A stretch of DNA of 64,000 bases, taken from NCBI GenBank assembly GCA_024637115.1, contig JAGXFU010000015.1, positions 1 through 64,000 on the forward strand, given 5' to 3'. Both the position numbers and the translations under genes were made by a program. This stretch comes from Actinomycetes bacterium. GTDB taxonomy: Bacteria; Actinomycetota; Coriobacteriia; Anaerosomatales; JAGXFU01. How positions within the stretch are numbered: the first letter of the stretch is position 1; each line of letters opens with the position of its first letter. The notes beneath the pieces are model-generated. The model did not search any database and was not told the origin of the DNA. It was given only the letters and a program-made list of their open reading frames with translations. Shown one piece after another: positions 1-8,331 of this stretch.

Positions 1-116
1 GCGCCAGAGCCTGAATTGGTGGGGGCACATCCCAGCACAAGAAGGCAGAGGCTGCCCACCAGCGCGATGAGAGTAAAGGGCAAGAACGATTGGCGGACTC
101 TCTGTGCGGCTCCCAT
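1..116 (-). CDS. Lipoprotein, N-terminal part only (runs off left edge)
   Basis: Read on the minus strand from an ATG at 116 there is an open frame to the window edge. It begins MGAAQRVRQ, has a hydrophobic stretch, and then the lipobox-like LVLGC followed by a Ser/Gly/Thr-rich linker (APTNSGSG). This is the layout of a lipoprotein signal peptide, so the product is probably exported and lipidated at that Cys. A G-rich stretch lies just upstream of the ATG and a TATAAT hexamer at 145-150. Only about 38 residues are visible, so the mature function cannot be named. Confidence 0.6.
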   Translation of the reverse strand, partial: MGAAQRVRQSFLPFTLIALVGSLCLLVLGCAPTNSGSG

Positions 117-144
117 ACGCCCCCGTGGTTCGATGTCTAACAAT

Positions 145-150
145 GATTAT
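145..150 (-). promoter_or_regulatory. Possible -10 box for the left-edge lipoprotein gene
   Basis: A consensus TATAAT reads on the minus strand about 30 bases upstream of the lipoprotein ATG. No good -35 hexamer is present at 17 bases. An imperfect dyad (GTATATCC / GCATAC) lies just upstream at about 157-174 and could be a regulator site. This is AT-rich against a GC-rich background, which supports a promoter, but it was called by eye. Confidence 0.35.
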
Positions 151-254
151 ACAGTCTGTGTATGCAGGATATACCGCTGGGGTGCTTCTGTGTAAGAAGA
201 TGTCAGCTGCTTGGGAGAGCATGCATTGCAGTCTGGATAAGCTCATCCGCGCGA

Positions 255-1226
255 CTAGAGGCCATCGAAGGGACTGCGGACTCCGAGACCACCTTTGTTG
301 AGCACATGGGTGTAGATCATCGTGGTACTCACATTCTTGTGACCGAGCAGTTCCTGAATCGTGCGGATGTCGTAGCCGGCTTCGAGCAAGTGGGTTGCGA
401 ACGAGTGACGCAGGGTGTGACATCCTACCTGCTTGGTGATTCCCGCGTGTCGCACCGCCTCTTTCATGGAGCGCTGCAGCATCGTCTCGTGTGTGTGATG
501 ACGTCCCTGCGTCTTGGTCTCTGCGTTCGTCCACCTATTCTGTTGCGGAAACACCCACTGCCAGGGCCATTGTGCGGGTGCATTTGGGTACTTTCGGGCC
601 AGCGCCTCGGGAAGTTCGACTCGCCCCCAGCCATCAGCAAGATCGCGCTCGTGAATCGCTTTGGCCCTACGGAGCTGATCTTTCAGTGGGGGCTTGAGTG
701 ACTCAGGCAGCATCGTCACGCGGTCCTTGTTGCCCTTGCCGCTTCGCACAGTGATCTCGCTGCGGGTCAGATCGACATCTTGCACGCGGAGCCGCAAGCA
801 CTCCATGAGTCTCAGCCCGGATCCGTACAGGAGCGAGGCCATGAGCCACGAATCACCCTCAAGCTCATTCAGGACAGCCTTCACTTCCTCGCGCGTCATC
901 ACCACAGGCACGCGTTGGGGCTTGCGCGCCCGAATCACATGCCCGAGATCGCCCACATCTCGTCCGATCACGTGGCGATACAGAAAGAGGAGGGCGGCGA
1001 GCGCCTGATTCTGAGTGGACGCCGCCACTTTCTGCTCAACAGCGAGATACGTCAGAAACGCATTGATCTCCGTCTCACCCATCTCGGCGGGATGCCGTAG
1101 GTCGTGGAATTGGATGAATCGCTTCACCCATTGGCAATAGGCTTTCTCAGTTCGTTTGCTGTAGTGGCGTGATCGCAGTGCGTTACTCAACTGATCCAGC
1201 AACTTGGGCGCGCGAAAAGACTCCAT
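255..1226 (-). CDS. Integron-type tyrosine recombinase (IntI-like integrase)
   Basis: A 323-residue tyrosine recombinase. The N-terminal half is a SAM-like core-binding domain ([20 protein letters not shown]). The C-terminal catalytic part has the Arg motif ([18 protein letters not shown]), the [12 protein letters not shown] box, [16 protein letters not shown] with the catalytic Tyr, and the extra segment [20 protein letters not shown] that marks integron integrases as opposed to XerC/D. The frame is open further upstream, but the ATG at 1226 is preceded by AAAAGGAGTCGGC, a strong ribosome-binding site, and gives the usual IntI length. No cassette array or attC site was found nearby, so it looks like a lone or relic integron integrase. 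Family assignment is firm; activity is unknown. Confidence 0.88.
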   Translation of the reverse strand: MESFRAPKLLDQLSNALRSRHYSKRTEKAYCQWVKRFIQFHDLRHPAEMGETEINAFLTYLAVEQKVAASTQNQALAALLFLYRHVIGRDVGDLGHVIRARKPQRVPVVMTREEVKAVLNELEGDSWLMASLLYGSGLRLMECLRLRVQDVDLTRSEITVRSGKGNKDRVTMLPESLKPPLKDQLRRAKAIHERDLADGWGRVELPEALARKYPNAPAQWPWQWVFPQQNRWTNAETKTQGRHHTHETMLQRSMKEAVRHAGITKQVGCHTLRHSFATHLLEAGYDIRTIQELLGHKNVSTTMIYTHVLNKGGLGVRSPFDGL

Positions 1227-1431
1227 GCCGACTCCTTTTGTGTATGAACCTACCAATGAGGTCTTGCCGGATTCTAAATCTGGGCAACGCGCGAACACCA
1301 TCGGGGTCGGCTTCGCCATCCGTGCAGTCTTCGAGAGGGCGATGGCTGCCTTCTGATGGGTGCGCCGCACAACGCCAACCTACGGTGCCCGGAGGGTCAA
1401 AAGGGGCATATTCTTTCTAGGAGGTGCGCCC

Positions 1432-1824
1432 ATGAGCCGCCTAATCGTTGCAATACCATCGCAAGACCCAACCGGGCTGGCCGCAGCGCGCAGTGAGCAC
1501 TTTGGCCGTGCCCCGTACTTTGTCGTGGCGGAGACCGCTGCTGGCGGACTCATTTCCGTACGCACGATTGAGAACCCGACAGGCAAGGACTCTCCGCACG
1601 CGCTCGTGACAAAGGCATTGGCCGGCGCCGGCGTTACCGATGTGCTTGTGACAGGTATCGGCTCAGGCATGCGCGGCAAACTCGGGGCTGCAGGGGTCCG
1701 AATCTGGCACGATGGCTCCTCGGCAACCGTGCGCGAGTCACTCGAGGCGTTCGTTTCCGGGTCGCTCGATCCGCTCGGCGACGATGAGACGCACCATCAT
1801 CATGGCGGGCATGCATTCAACTGA
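1432..1824 (+). CDS. NifX/NifB-type dinitrogenase iron-molybdenum cofactor family protein
   Basis: A 130-residue protein matching the small NifX/NafY-like fold: it starts MSRLIVAIPSQ, has SEHFGRAPYFVV (the HFG motif typical of the family) and a glycine-rich VLVTGIGSGMRGKL, and ends in a His-rich tail (THHHHGGH). Family members bind iron-molybdenum or other metal clusters, but many in non-nitrogen-fixing bacteria have no known role. The ATG at 1432 follows TAGGAGGTGCGCCC, a good ribosome-binding site, and was chosen over the upstream in-frame start at 1360. No nif genes are in the window, so a nitrogenase role is not supported. The tail suggests extra metal binding (inference). Confidence 0.75.
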   Translation: MSRLIVAIPSQDPTGLAAARSEHFGRAPYFVVAETAAGGLISVRTIENPTGKDSPHALVTKALAGAGVTDVLVTGIGSGMRGKLGAAGVRIWHDGSSATVRESLEAFVSGSLDPLGDDETHHHHGGHAFN

Positions 1825-1884
1825 GTGCGCGTGGTCCTCACTACAGGTATCGTGGTAGCGATTACCGGGAGTGAAGGAGCGCAC

Positions 1885-2325
1885 ATGGCGCAGTGTTCGT
1901 ATCATCCGGACGTCGAGACCGAGATGTCATGCAACGAGTGCGGCAAGCCGATATGCCCGCGCGAAATGGTCGCGACTCCCGTTGGCTACAAGTGCCCCGA
2001 TTGCGCACGACCGGCCCGCTCGCAGTACATGTATGTCAAGCCTCGCCAGCTCGTCCTGGCGATCCTTTTTGGCCTCGGAGCGGCGATAGCCGGAGCGTTC
2101 ATCCTCTCGCTGATCTGGGGCTTCTTCATCATCTCGATCGTCTACGGCATGCTCGTGGGCGAAGCCGTCCGCCGGGGTGCGGGCGGGCATCGCGGCCCGA
2201 TCATGACCGGTGTTGGCATCGGGTGCGTGATCATCGGCGGATTCATTGGCGGTCTTGGCCTTATCGAGATCGGCCTGGCGGCGCTTGGGGTTGCCGGCAC
2301 GCTCGGTTGGGGATGGGGTCGCTAA
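1885..2325 (+). CDS. B-box-type zinc-finger membrane protein
   Basis: A 146-residue protein. The first 40 residues carry a zinc-ribbon/B-box pattern (CSYHP, then CNECGKPIC, then CPDC), followed by three hydrophobic segments (about residues 52-80, 95-115 and 120-146) rich in Gly, Ile and Leu. This arrangement, a cytoplasmic zinc finger in front of membrane helices, is widespread in actinomycetes; its function is not established. The ATG at 1885 has GTGAAGGAGCGCAC upstream and starts exactly at the finger, so it is preferred to the GTG at 1825 that abuts the preceding stop codon. It lies in line with the NifX-like gene and may be cotranscribed with it. Confidence 0.65.
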   Translation: MAQCSYHPDVETEMSCNECGKPICPREMVATPVGYKCPDCARPARSQYMYVKPRQLVLAILFGLGAAIAGAFILSLIWGFFIISIVYGMLVGEAVRRGAGGHRGPIMTGVGIGCVIIGGFIGGLGLIEIGLAALGVAGTLGWGWGR

Positions 2326-2382
2326 TCTCCTTTCGTCAATGGGGATACACCCACAAGGACTACCGTATAGAAAGGCACTGAC

Positions 2383-2865
2383 ATGACCGACGAGACCACA
2401 ACCACCCCTCCTGCCGAGGAACCCTCGGAGCCGACCGCTGAGCCGACATCCCAGGATGCAGACGCCCATGGCACCGCGTGGAATGATGTCCTCTCGCAGA
2501 TCGATGCGCTCGGCGATGCAATCAGCCGCTGGACTCGAGCGGCTGTCAACGACCCGGAAAACCGCGCCCGCGCATACGAGGTCAAGGACCACGTGGAGCA
2601 GATGGCGAACTCGGTGAGCGAGGCGGTCGACGGTGCGGTCGAGACCGACATCGGCCAACAGATCAAAGATGCAGCAGCCAAGACGGGGGAGGCGCTCAAA
2701 GCCGCCGGGAACCGGGTCGGCGACGAGGTTGCGCCGCGCATGGCGTCGGCATTTCGCGGTGCGGCGGAGAAGCTGCACCAGGCCGCCGAACGTATGGAGC
2801 GTCCCGAGGATGGCCAGGAGTCGGCGCCGACCGATTCCACGGAGCCTACTGCAAGCGAGCGCTAG
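2383..2865 (+). CDS. Acidic helical protein of unknown function
   Basis: A 160-residue protein with no recognised catalytic motif. Residues 1-30 are a Thr/Pro/Glu-rich disordered stretch. The middle (about 35-145) is Ala/Glu/Lys-rich and likely long amphipathic helices or coiled coil (for example EVKDHVEQMANSVSEAVDGA and DAAAKTGEALKAAGNRV), and the C-terminus is again acidic and disordered. No signal peptide or membrane segment is visible. The ATG at 2383 follows AGAAAGGCACTGAC. The helical part recalls apolipoprotein- or LEA-like proteins, but that is resemblance only. Confidence 0.6.
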   Translation: MTDETTTTPPAEEPSEPTAEPTSQDADAHGTAWNDVLSQIDALGDAISRWTRAAVNDPENRARAYEVKDHVEQMANSVSEAVDGAVETDIGQQIKDAAAKTGEALKAAGNRVGDEVAPRMASAFRGAAEKLHQAAERMERPEDGQESAPTDSTEPTASER

Positions 2866-3022
2866 GCGACCCAACATTCTCTAGGCAATCTGTCCTCGAA
2901 CGCCCGCCAACAGCGCGCCTTCGGTTACACTTTGCACACTAATGGAGGGGGCGAGCGTCGGTCTGCCGGGGGCACGGCTGGTTTCGTGGACCGCACGTCA
3001 TTCGCATGAAGGGAGACGGTCC

Positions 3023-5683
3023 ATGCACAGCACTGTGCACGCCGGGCGTACGATGTCCCGGTTCTTCTCAATGGTGATAGCGATATCACTGCTCGTCATG
3101 ATGGTTCCGGGGGCGACTGCCGGAGCCTTAGTTATTGATTCAACCCCCGACACCTGGTACGTCGATTCGGTGAGCGGAGACGACGCCAACGGCGGCATGT
3201 CGTCTGGCGCCGCATTCGAATCGCTGACCCAGGCGATGAGCGTGTCGGGCCCGAATGACACGATCATCCTCGCGTCGGGCACGTATGCGAACGAGGACTA
3301 CCCTTTCTACATAGACGAGATGAGATCTCCCCTGGCGATCGTTGGTGCGGACGCCGAGGACACCGTGCTCGATGGCCAGGAGATGGCCAGTCTCTTTATG
3401 GTCGAATCGGCTTCGGTCACCTTCGATGATCTGGCCTTCGCCAACGGGCGGGAAGGGATGGTTACCCTCGGGGCACAGGTGGATCTAGGCGGCTACGGTG
3501 GCGCCGTGTCGCTGTATGACTCCGAGGCAACATTCACCGGCTGCGTGTTCGAGAACAACAATGCCTCGCGAGGTGGAGCGATCTACGCGTCCAACTCGGA
3601 TGTGGCAGTCGAGGAGTGCGATTTCTCCTTCAATGGCGTGCTGGTCGAAGGCGCTGCGGTTCCCGTAAGCGTTGAGGCCGATGAGATCCCGGCTCCTGAG
3701 CCCGCGGACATAGTCTGTCTCGAGGGTGGTGCGATTGATTCGTTTGACGGTTCCCTCGAGATCATTGGCAGCTCGTTCGTTGGCAACGAAGCATATTTCG
3801 CTGGCTCTGCCGTCCTGAACTACTCTGGCATCATAGATATCGAGGACTCTTCGTTCGACTCCAACATGATCTCACGATGGAAGGTAGGGCCCGCAGAGTC
3901 TGGCGCGCTGTTCGAGGGCCCCTCGGTTCTCCAGGTCTTTCCCATGGAAATCGACGGCACGGTTACCGCCGTCGCTAGCGAAGCAACGGTTTCAGGATCC
4001 CAGTTCGACGACAACCTCGCCTTTGCTGGAGCGGGGCTTCTTCTTCTCGATTCGTTGGCTGACATCTCCGAGTGTGACTTCTCCGAGAATGTCAGCTACT
4101 TTGGCCCTGTCGTGGCGATCGATGACGGATTCATGGCATCGATACCTTCTGCGGACGATGCGATAGCGTCGGGCGTGGAGCCTCTCGGTATGCCAACGGG
4201 CATCGTACTTGAGCGCTCTCGGATTACGAGCAACCAGGCACTCGCTGGCGTATTCATCGCAGGTCCCGAGGCCGCCGTCAGCAACTGCTTGATTGCAGAC
4301 AACTATGGCTTTGAGGTAGCCCTGGCCGCGGTGTCTTCTGAGTTCAGTTACGTCACCAATACTACGATTGCCAACAATGGCGCCTCGTTCGCCGTCGCTG
4401 GCGATTCCTCTGCGCCCACGCAGGTTTACAACTCGATCCTCTGGGACGGGCATGAAGAAGTGGCTCCTGGCTGTGATGTCTACTACTCTGATCTCTTCAT
4501 GGGTATCGGCGATCCTCCCGTGGCACCGGACGCTTCGGCACAGGTCGAGACGCTGCCGTTCGACACCAACATCTACGCCGACCCGATGTTTGCAAGTCCC
4601 GTGGGCGGCAACTACCGTCTCGTCGCGGGCTCACCCTGTATAGACAGCGGCACGGACTTCCCAGGTGCTCCTGTTGACGACCTCGATGGTCTCTCCCGCC
4701 CGGTCGATGGCGACAACGACACGGTCGAAGAGTGGGACATGGGCTGCTACGAGTACTTCTCTCGCACCCGGGGTCGCGTGTCAGGTGCCGATCGCTTTGA
4801 GACCGCAGTCGAGATCTCTCGCGATCACTTTGCGGTTTCGGATGTCGTTGTACTCGCCACCGGCCGTACGTTTGCCGACGGTCTGGCCGCTTCCGGACTT
4901 GCGGGCGTCCACAATGCCCCGCTGCTCCTCACGGATGCAACCGATCTGCCCGATGTCGTCGCGACAGAGATCGAGCGTCTCGGCGCCTCAACCGTCATCG
5001 TTGTCGGCGGCCCCGCGGCTGTCTCCAGGACGGTGGCCTCTGACCTCGAAGATATGGGCATCATGGTCGAGCGGATCGGTGGCGCAGACCGTTACGAGAC
5101 CGCAGCGATGATTGCCGAGGAGATCATCGCGCTCGATCCGGACGCTGGCGACCTGATGTTCATCGCGCGCGGCGATCTCTTTGCCGACGCTTTGACGGCC
5201 TCCCCGGTCGCATACGCGAATCACGCACCGGTGCTGCTCGTGCAGCCGAGTGCGCTGCCCCCTGCCACTGTGGATATCATCGAGGTTGCGACAACGGCCG
5301 AGACCAAGATCGTGGTCGTTGGCGGCACGTCGGCGGTTGGTGTCGGGGTGGCCGCACAGGTCGACGCGACCGATCGTATTGATGGTAGCGATCGCTACGA
5401 CACGGCAGCGAACTTCTCTGAGTGGGCGACCGACAACAGCTACGCGATGTGGAACGTCACCGGTGTAGCCACCGGTATGGACTTCCCGGATGCACTGTCC
5501 GGCGGAGCGGGCATCGGTTCGCAAAACGGCGTCCTGCTGCTGACTCCCGCCGACTCGGTACACCCGTCAGTCGATGGCGTGCTCACTGCGTACGGCTCGA
5601 GCATTCTTAAGCTTCAGCTGTTCGGTGGAGTCAATGCAGTCAACGACGCAACCAAGACGCATCTCATGAACTACCTGCCGTAA
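3023..5683 (+). CDS. Secreted beta-helix protein with three cell-wall-binding repeats
   Basis: An 886-residue surface protein. After the ATG at 3023 (AAGGGAGACGG upstream) comes a signal peptide with hydrophobic core FFSMVIAISLLVMMVPGATAGA. Residues about 45-575 form a right-handed parallel beta-helix (Pfam-type right-handed beta-helix/choice-of-anchor, with repeats such as GGAIYASNSDVAVEECDFS and an N-terminal WYVDSVSGDDANGG typical of these proteins). Residues about 583-886 contain three CWB2-type repeats (RVSGADRFETAVEIS, RIGGADRYETAAMIA, RIDGSDRYDTAANFS), which in other bacteria bind secondary wall polymers. The likely role is adhesion or polysaccharide binding at the cell surface; the ligand is unknown. 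A terminator follows, so it appears monocistronic. Confidence 0.85.
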   Translation: MHSTVHAGRTMSRFFSMVIAISLLVMMVPGATAGALVIDSTPDTWYVDSVSGDDANGGMSSGAAFESLTQAMSVSGPNDTIILASGTYANEDYPFYIDEMRSPLAIVGADAEDTVLDGQEMASLFMVESASVTFDDLAFANGREGMVTLGAQVDLGGYGGAVSLYDSEATFTGCVFENNNASRGGAIYASNSDVAVEECDFSFNGVLVEGAAVPVSVEADEIPAPEPADIVCLEGGAIDSFDGSLEIIGSSFVGNEAYFAGSAVLNYSGIIDIEDSSFDSNMISRWKVGPAESGALFEGPSVLQVFPMEIDGTVTAVASEATVSGSQFDDNLAFAGAGLLLLDSLADISECDFSENVSYFGPVVAIDDGFMASIPSADDAIASGVEPLGMPTGIVLERSRITSNQALAGVFIAGPEAAVSNCLIADNYGFEVALAAVSSEFSYVTNTTIANNGASFAVAGDSSAPTQVYNSILWDGHEEVAPGCDVYYSDLFMGIGDPPVAPDASAQVETLPFDTNIYADPMFASPVGGNYRLVAGSPCIDSGTDFPGAPVDDLDGLSRPVDGDNDTVEEWDMGCYEYFSRTRGRVSGADRFETAVEISRDHFAVSDVVVLATGRTFADGLAASGLAGVHNAPLLLTDATDLPDVVATEIERLGASTVIVVGGPAAVSRTVASDLEDMGIMVERIGGADRYETAAMIAEEIIALDPDAGDLMFIARGDLFADALTASPVAYANHAPVLLVQPSALPPATVDIIEVATTAETKIVVVGGTSAVGVGVAAQVDATDRIDGSDRYDTAANFSEWATDNSYAMWNVTGVATGMDFPDALSGGAGIGSQNGVLLLTPADSVHPSVDGVLTAYGSSILKLQLFGGVNAVNDATKTHLMNYLP

Positions 5684-5709
5684 GCCCGTCACGCTTTCTG
5701 TGATTCACA

Positions 5710-5741
5710 GAGCCGCATCCTACACAGGGGTGCGGCTCTTG
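5710..5741 (+). terminator. Rho-independent-type terminator after the beta-helix surface gene
   Basis: GAGCCGCATCC (5710-5720) pairs with GGGTGCGGCTC (5728-5738) around a 7-base loop, with one G-T wobble, and is followed by a T-rich stretch. It lies 27 bases past the stop codon. Confidence 0.7.
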
Positions 5742-5815
5742 TGTTGCGGCTGATCCATGCGCGGGCAGGTGACGTACGCTTGCGCGGCGGTTCCCTGGCA
5801 GGGCAGAATGCGAAT

Positions 5816-6607
5816 ATGCGACGCATAGCGATCTTCTCGGATATTCATGGCAACCTGACTGCGCTCGATGAGGTGCTTGCCGACATCGCGGGCGCCGGCA
5901 TCTCCGAGAGCTACTGCCTGGGCGATCTCATCGGCTACGGACCCGATCCCTCGGGCGTGATCGAGCGATTGCGCGGCGCAGGAATCCCCACGATTCCGGG
6001 CAACTACGACGATGGGGTCGCATCAAGACGCGGCTCGTGCGGCTGCTACTACGCCACCGACGCGGCCCGTGAGAACGGCGAGCGTTCCTACGATTTCACT
6101 GACGGCGTGATCACTGAGACGGATGCGCGGTGGCTTCTCTCGCTGCCCCGTGAGATTCGCTTTGAGGTAGACGGTGCGCGCATCTTGCTCGTGCATGGCA
6201 GTCCTCGCAAGATCAACGAGTATCTGCTGCTCGATCGCACGTCACGACAGCTCGCCCGACTCGCTTTGGCAGCCGAAGCGGACATCGTCTGCCACGGGCA
6301 CATCCACATCCCGTACCATCGCTCGTTCGAGAGTGAGGGTCGCACGCTCCACTACGTGTCGAGTGGCTCTGTGGGCAAGCCCAAGGATGGAGATCCCCGC
6401 GCGTGCTGGGTTGAACTGGTTGCGGGATCTGAGGCCGATGTGCGCGCCGCTGCACCCGGAGACGCCGCCGTGGCGCGGGTCGGAGAGGGCGAGTTGTGGC
6501 TCGGGATGGTCGTCCACCGTGTCACCTACGATATCGACGCCGTCGCCACCGCAATGCGCGCCGCTGGACTACCCAACGCACTCGCCGAGGCGCTCTACAA
6601 CGCATAA
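5816..6607 (+). CDS. Calcineurin-like metallophosphoesterase
   Basis: A 263-residue phosphoesterase of the PP2A/YfcE-like superfamily. Metal-ligand motifs appear in order: FSDIHGN (D9, H11), GDLIGYGPDP, GNYDD, VHGSP and CHGHIHIPY, which complete the dinuclear metal site. Proteins with GDLIGYGPDP at motif II are annotated broadly as metallophosphatase family protein and their substrates are generally unknown. Cytoplasmic: no signal peptide. The ATG at 5816 starts directly at the conserved MRRIAIFSDIHGN; the ribosome-binding site is weak (GCAGGGCAGAATG). It stands alone between a terminator and the arsR promoter. Confidence 0.85.
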   Translation: MRRIAIFSDIHGNLTALDEVLADIAGAGISESYCLGDLIGYGPDPSGVIERLRGAGIPTIPGNYDDGVASRRGSCGCYYATDAARENGERSYDFTDGVITETDARWLLSLPREIRFEVDGARILLVHGSPRKINEYLLLDRTSRQLARLALAAEADIVCHGHIHIPYHRSFESEGRTLHYVSSGSVGKPKDGDPRACWVELVAGSEADVRAAAPGDAAVARVGEGELWLGMVVHRVTYDIDAVATAMRAAGLPNALAEALYNA

Positions 6608-6623
6608 CCTCAGGCCACCATTG

Positions 6624-6669
6624 ATATTCAAATATCCATTTGACTATCAAACGGTCATTTGAATATACT
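6624..6669 (+). promoter_or_regulatory. Promoter and overlapping operator dyads of the arsR-hgcAB operon
   Basis: A -35 TTGACT (6640-6645) and -10 TATACT (6664-6669) are separated by 18 bases. The arsR ATG is at 6677, so the transcript should start almost at the start codon. Two dyads overlap this promoter: ATATTCAAAT (6624-6633) with ATTTGAATAT (6657-6666), a perfect 10-base inverted repeat, and TTTGA (6639-6643) with TCAAA (6647-6651). This AT-rich dyad arrangement fits binding by the downstream ArsR-family repressor, so autoregulation and metal-inducible expression of the whole operon are likely (inference). Confidence 0.72.
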
Positions 6670-6676
6670 GCTCGGT

Positions 6677-7024
6677 ATGAACCTAGACACCCTCAAAGCC
6701 CTTGCCGATGAGAATCGGCTCGCCATCGTGAAACTGCTCGCCGAGCGCGGCGAGCTCTGTGTGTGCGAGGTCGCCGCTTCACTCGAGCTGTCCGATGCGC
6801 TCGTCTCACACCATGTGGGGAAGTTGCGCGAAGCCGGACTGGTCGATACCCGACGAGTCGGCCGATGGTTGCATCTCTCGCTCGACACCGGGGCATTCGC
6901 GAGTCTCTCAGGGGAGTGTGCCGACCTTGCTGCCCGGGCGGGTGCTGGCATGGCGGCCGGGTTCAGTTGCGGATGCGCGACGCCCACGAACGACGATCCC
7001 GAGAAAGACGGGATCTGGCCGTGA
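6677..7024 (+). CDS. ArsR/SmtB-family metal- or metalloid-sensing repressor
   Basis: A 115-residue winged-helix repressor. It contains the ELCVCEV motif (C28 and C30) that matches the ELCVCDL arsenite-binding alpha-3 site of classical ArsR proteins, followed by the recognition helix SDALVSHHVGKLREAGLV. Further cysteines are C81 and, in an unusual tail, C98-G-C100. Such sensors release DNA on binding As(III), Sb(III) or related thiophilic ions; here Hg(II) or an organometal is also possible. The ATG at 6677 is nearly leaderless. The stop codon overlaps the GTG start of hgcA by four bases, indicating translational coupling, so this protein very probably controls hgcA, hgcB and the genes beyond. 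Confidence 0.88.
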   Translation: MNLDTLKALADENRLAIVKLLAERGELCVCEVAASLELSDALVSHHVGKLREAGLVDTRRVGRWLHLSLDTGAFASLSGECADLAARAGAGMAAGFSCGCATPTNDDPEKDGIWP

Positions 7025-8031
7025 GCGCCGTTATCAGGCCGGCCCCCGTCGGATTCACCCGTGCTGATCGAATGGGCGCGTGGCGCGTGCGGTGGAACAT
7101 CGGGCGCAACCGTTATCGCGTTGAGCCCGGACTCTATCGAGTCGGCCAGCCCGGCCCCGATGCGCCCGTTGTTGTGACTGCGAACTACAAGCTCACCTTC
7201 GACGTCGTGCGGACAGCGCTTGCCGATCGCTCTGCATGGCTCCTCGTGCTCGACACCGACGGCATCAACGTCTGGTGCGCTGCGGGCAAGGGCACCTTTG
7301 GCACGATGGAGCTTGCCCGGCGCGTGCTCGAGGCGGACCTTTCCGATCTCGTCTCTCACAGAACGCTCGTGGTGCCTCAGCTCGGTGCAACCGGCGTCTC
7401 CGCACATGACATTCTCGAATTCACCGGGTTCCGCGTGGTGTGGGGACCGGTGCGCGCAGATGACCTTCCTGACTTCCTCGATGCCGATATGACGGCAACG
7501 ACCGATATGCGCCGCGTCACCTTTACGCTGCTCGAGCGCATCGTTCTCACACCGGTCGAGCTCTCCTACGCTTGGCGCCCGCGCGTGCTACTCGCGATTG
7601 CAGCCCTTGTCGTCGCATCCGGTTTCGATGTCTGGGGCTTCTCGGCGGGCGCGGTCGTGGAGCGTGGTGGATGGTTGCTCGGCGCGGGCCTTGCTGGCCT
7701 GCTCGCTGGCGCGGTGCTCGCACCGGCCGCTCTGCCGTGGCTGCCGTTCCGGATGTTCTCGGCCAAGGGAGCACTGCTTGGTGCGATTGCCGGTGCCGCG
7801 GTCGGATTTGGCGCCCTCATCTCACTTGGGCCTCTTGCAGCACTCGCGTTGTTGTTCGGCACAACTGCCGTTGCGAGCTACATGACAATGAATTTCACCG
7901 GCACCACGACCTTCACGTCGCCGTCGGGCGTTGAGCTCGAGATGCGACGCTCGCTCCCATGGCAGGTCGGTGCGGGAGCGCTCGCGCTTGTGTTGTGGGT
8001 CGCCTCGGCAGTTGTGGGGGTTGTGTCATGA
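7021..8031 (+). CDS. hgcA: HgcA, corrinoid protein of mercury methylation
   Basis: A 336-residue protein with the two-part HgcA architecture. The N-terminal corrinoid-binding domain holds the diagnostic cap-helix motif NVWCAAGK at residues 83-90 (bases 7267-7290), with C86 as the expected lower cobalt ligand, and conserved blocks VTANYKLTFD, HRTLVVPQLGATGVSAHD and GPVRADDLP. The C-terminal part (about residues 185-336) has four to five hydrophobic helices forming the membrane anchor. In studied bacteria HgcA, with HgcB, transfers a methyl group from a corrinoid carrier to Hg(II), giving methylmercury. The GTG at 7021 overlaps the arsR stop; the frame is open upstream but that part is an arsR shadow. 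The length is typical of the family. All visible key residues are intact, so function is likely. Confidence 0.95.
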   Translation: MSAVIRPAPVGFTRADRMGAWRVRWNIGRNRYRVEPGLYRVGQPGPDAPVVVTANYKLTFDVVRTALADRSAWLLVLDTDGINVWCAAGKGTFGTMELARRVLEADLSDLVSHRTLVVPQLGATGVSAHDILEFTGFRVVWGPVRADDLPDFLDADMTATTDMRRVTFTLLERIVLTPVELSYAWRPRVLLAIAALVVASGFDVWGFSAGAVVERGGWLLGAGLAGLLAGAVLAPAALPWLPFRMFSAKGALLGAIAGAAVGFGALISLGPLAALALLFGTTAVASYMTMNFTGTTTFTSPSGVELEMRRSLPWQVGAGALALVLWVASAVVGVVS

Positions 8032-8312
8032 GCGGACTGCGCTACATCGATGGGGTAACCACGCTCAAGCTGGACGCTGACGCATGCACGGGCTGTCGCG
8101 TGTGCACGCAGGTGTGTCCGCATGGCGTGTTCGAGATGCGCGACAAGCGGGCGGTGATCGTCGATGCGAATGCATGCATCGAGTGCGGGGCATGCGCGCT
8201 GAACTGCGCGTACGGAGCACTCTCGGTCGAGGCCGGCGTTGGATGCGCCGCCGCGATCATCAATGGTTGGATCAAGGGTACCGAGCCGAATTGCGACTGC
8301 GATTCGTGCTGA
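8028..8312 (+). CDS. hgcB: HgcB, 2[4Fe-4S] ferredoxin of mercury methylation
   Basis: A 94-residue dicluster ferredoxin. Cluster motifs are C20-x2-C23-x2-C26-x3-C30-P and C50-x2-C53-x2-C56-x3-C60; the second, IECGACALNCAYG, matches HgcB. The conserved extra Cys lies in GVGCAAAI (C73), and the C-terminus NCDCDSC gives C89, C91 and C94, in place of the more usual vicinal Cys pair. HgcB reduces the HgcA corrinoid to Co(I) and may deliver Hg(II) through its C-terminal cysteines (established for the family; delivery is less certain). The ATG at 8028 overlaps the hgcA stop codon (ATGA), so the two are translationally coupled. Confidence 0.95.
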   Translation: MSGLRYIDGVTTLKLDADACTGCRVCTQVCPHGVFEMRDKRAVIVDANACIECGACALNCAYGALSVEAGVGCAAAIINGWIKGTEPNCDCDSC

Positions 8313-8331
8313 ATCGAAAAGGAGAACGATA

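Noticed and set aside
135-141. GTCTAAC, matching the attC R'' core consensus, near the integron integrase
   Set aside because: No matching GTTRRRY partner with L boxes lies within 150 bases and the 7-mer is expected often by chance.
1227-1431. Possible attI site upstream of the integrase
   Set aside because: No GTTRRRY core site was found on either strand in this stretch.
1432-1824. Nitrogen fixation locus suggested by the NifX-like gene
   Set aside because: No nifHDK or other nif genes are present and the family is common in non-fixers.
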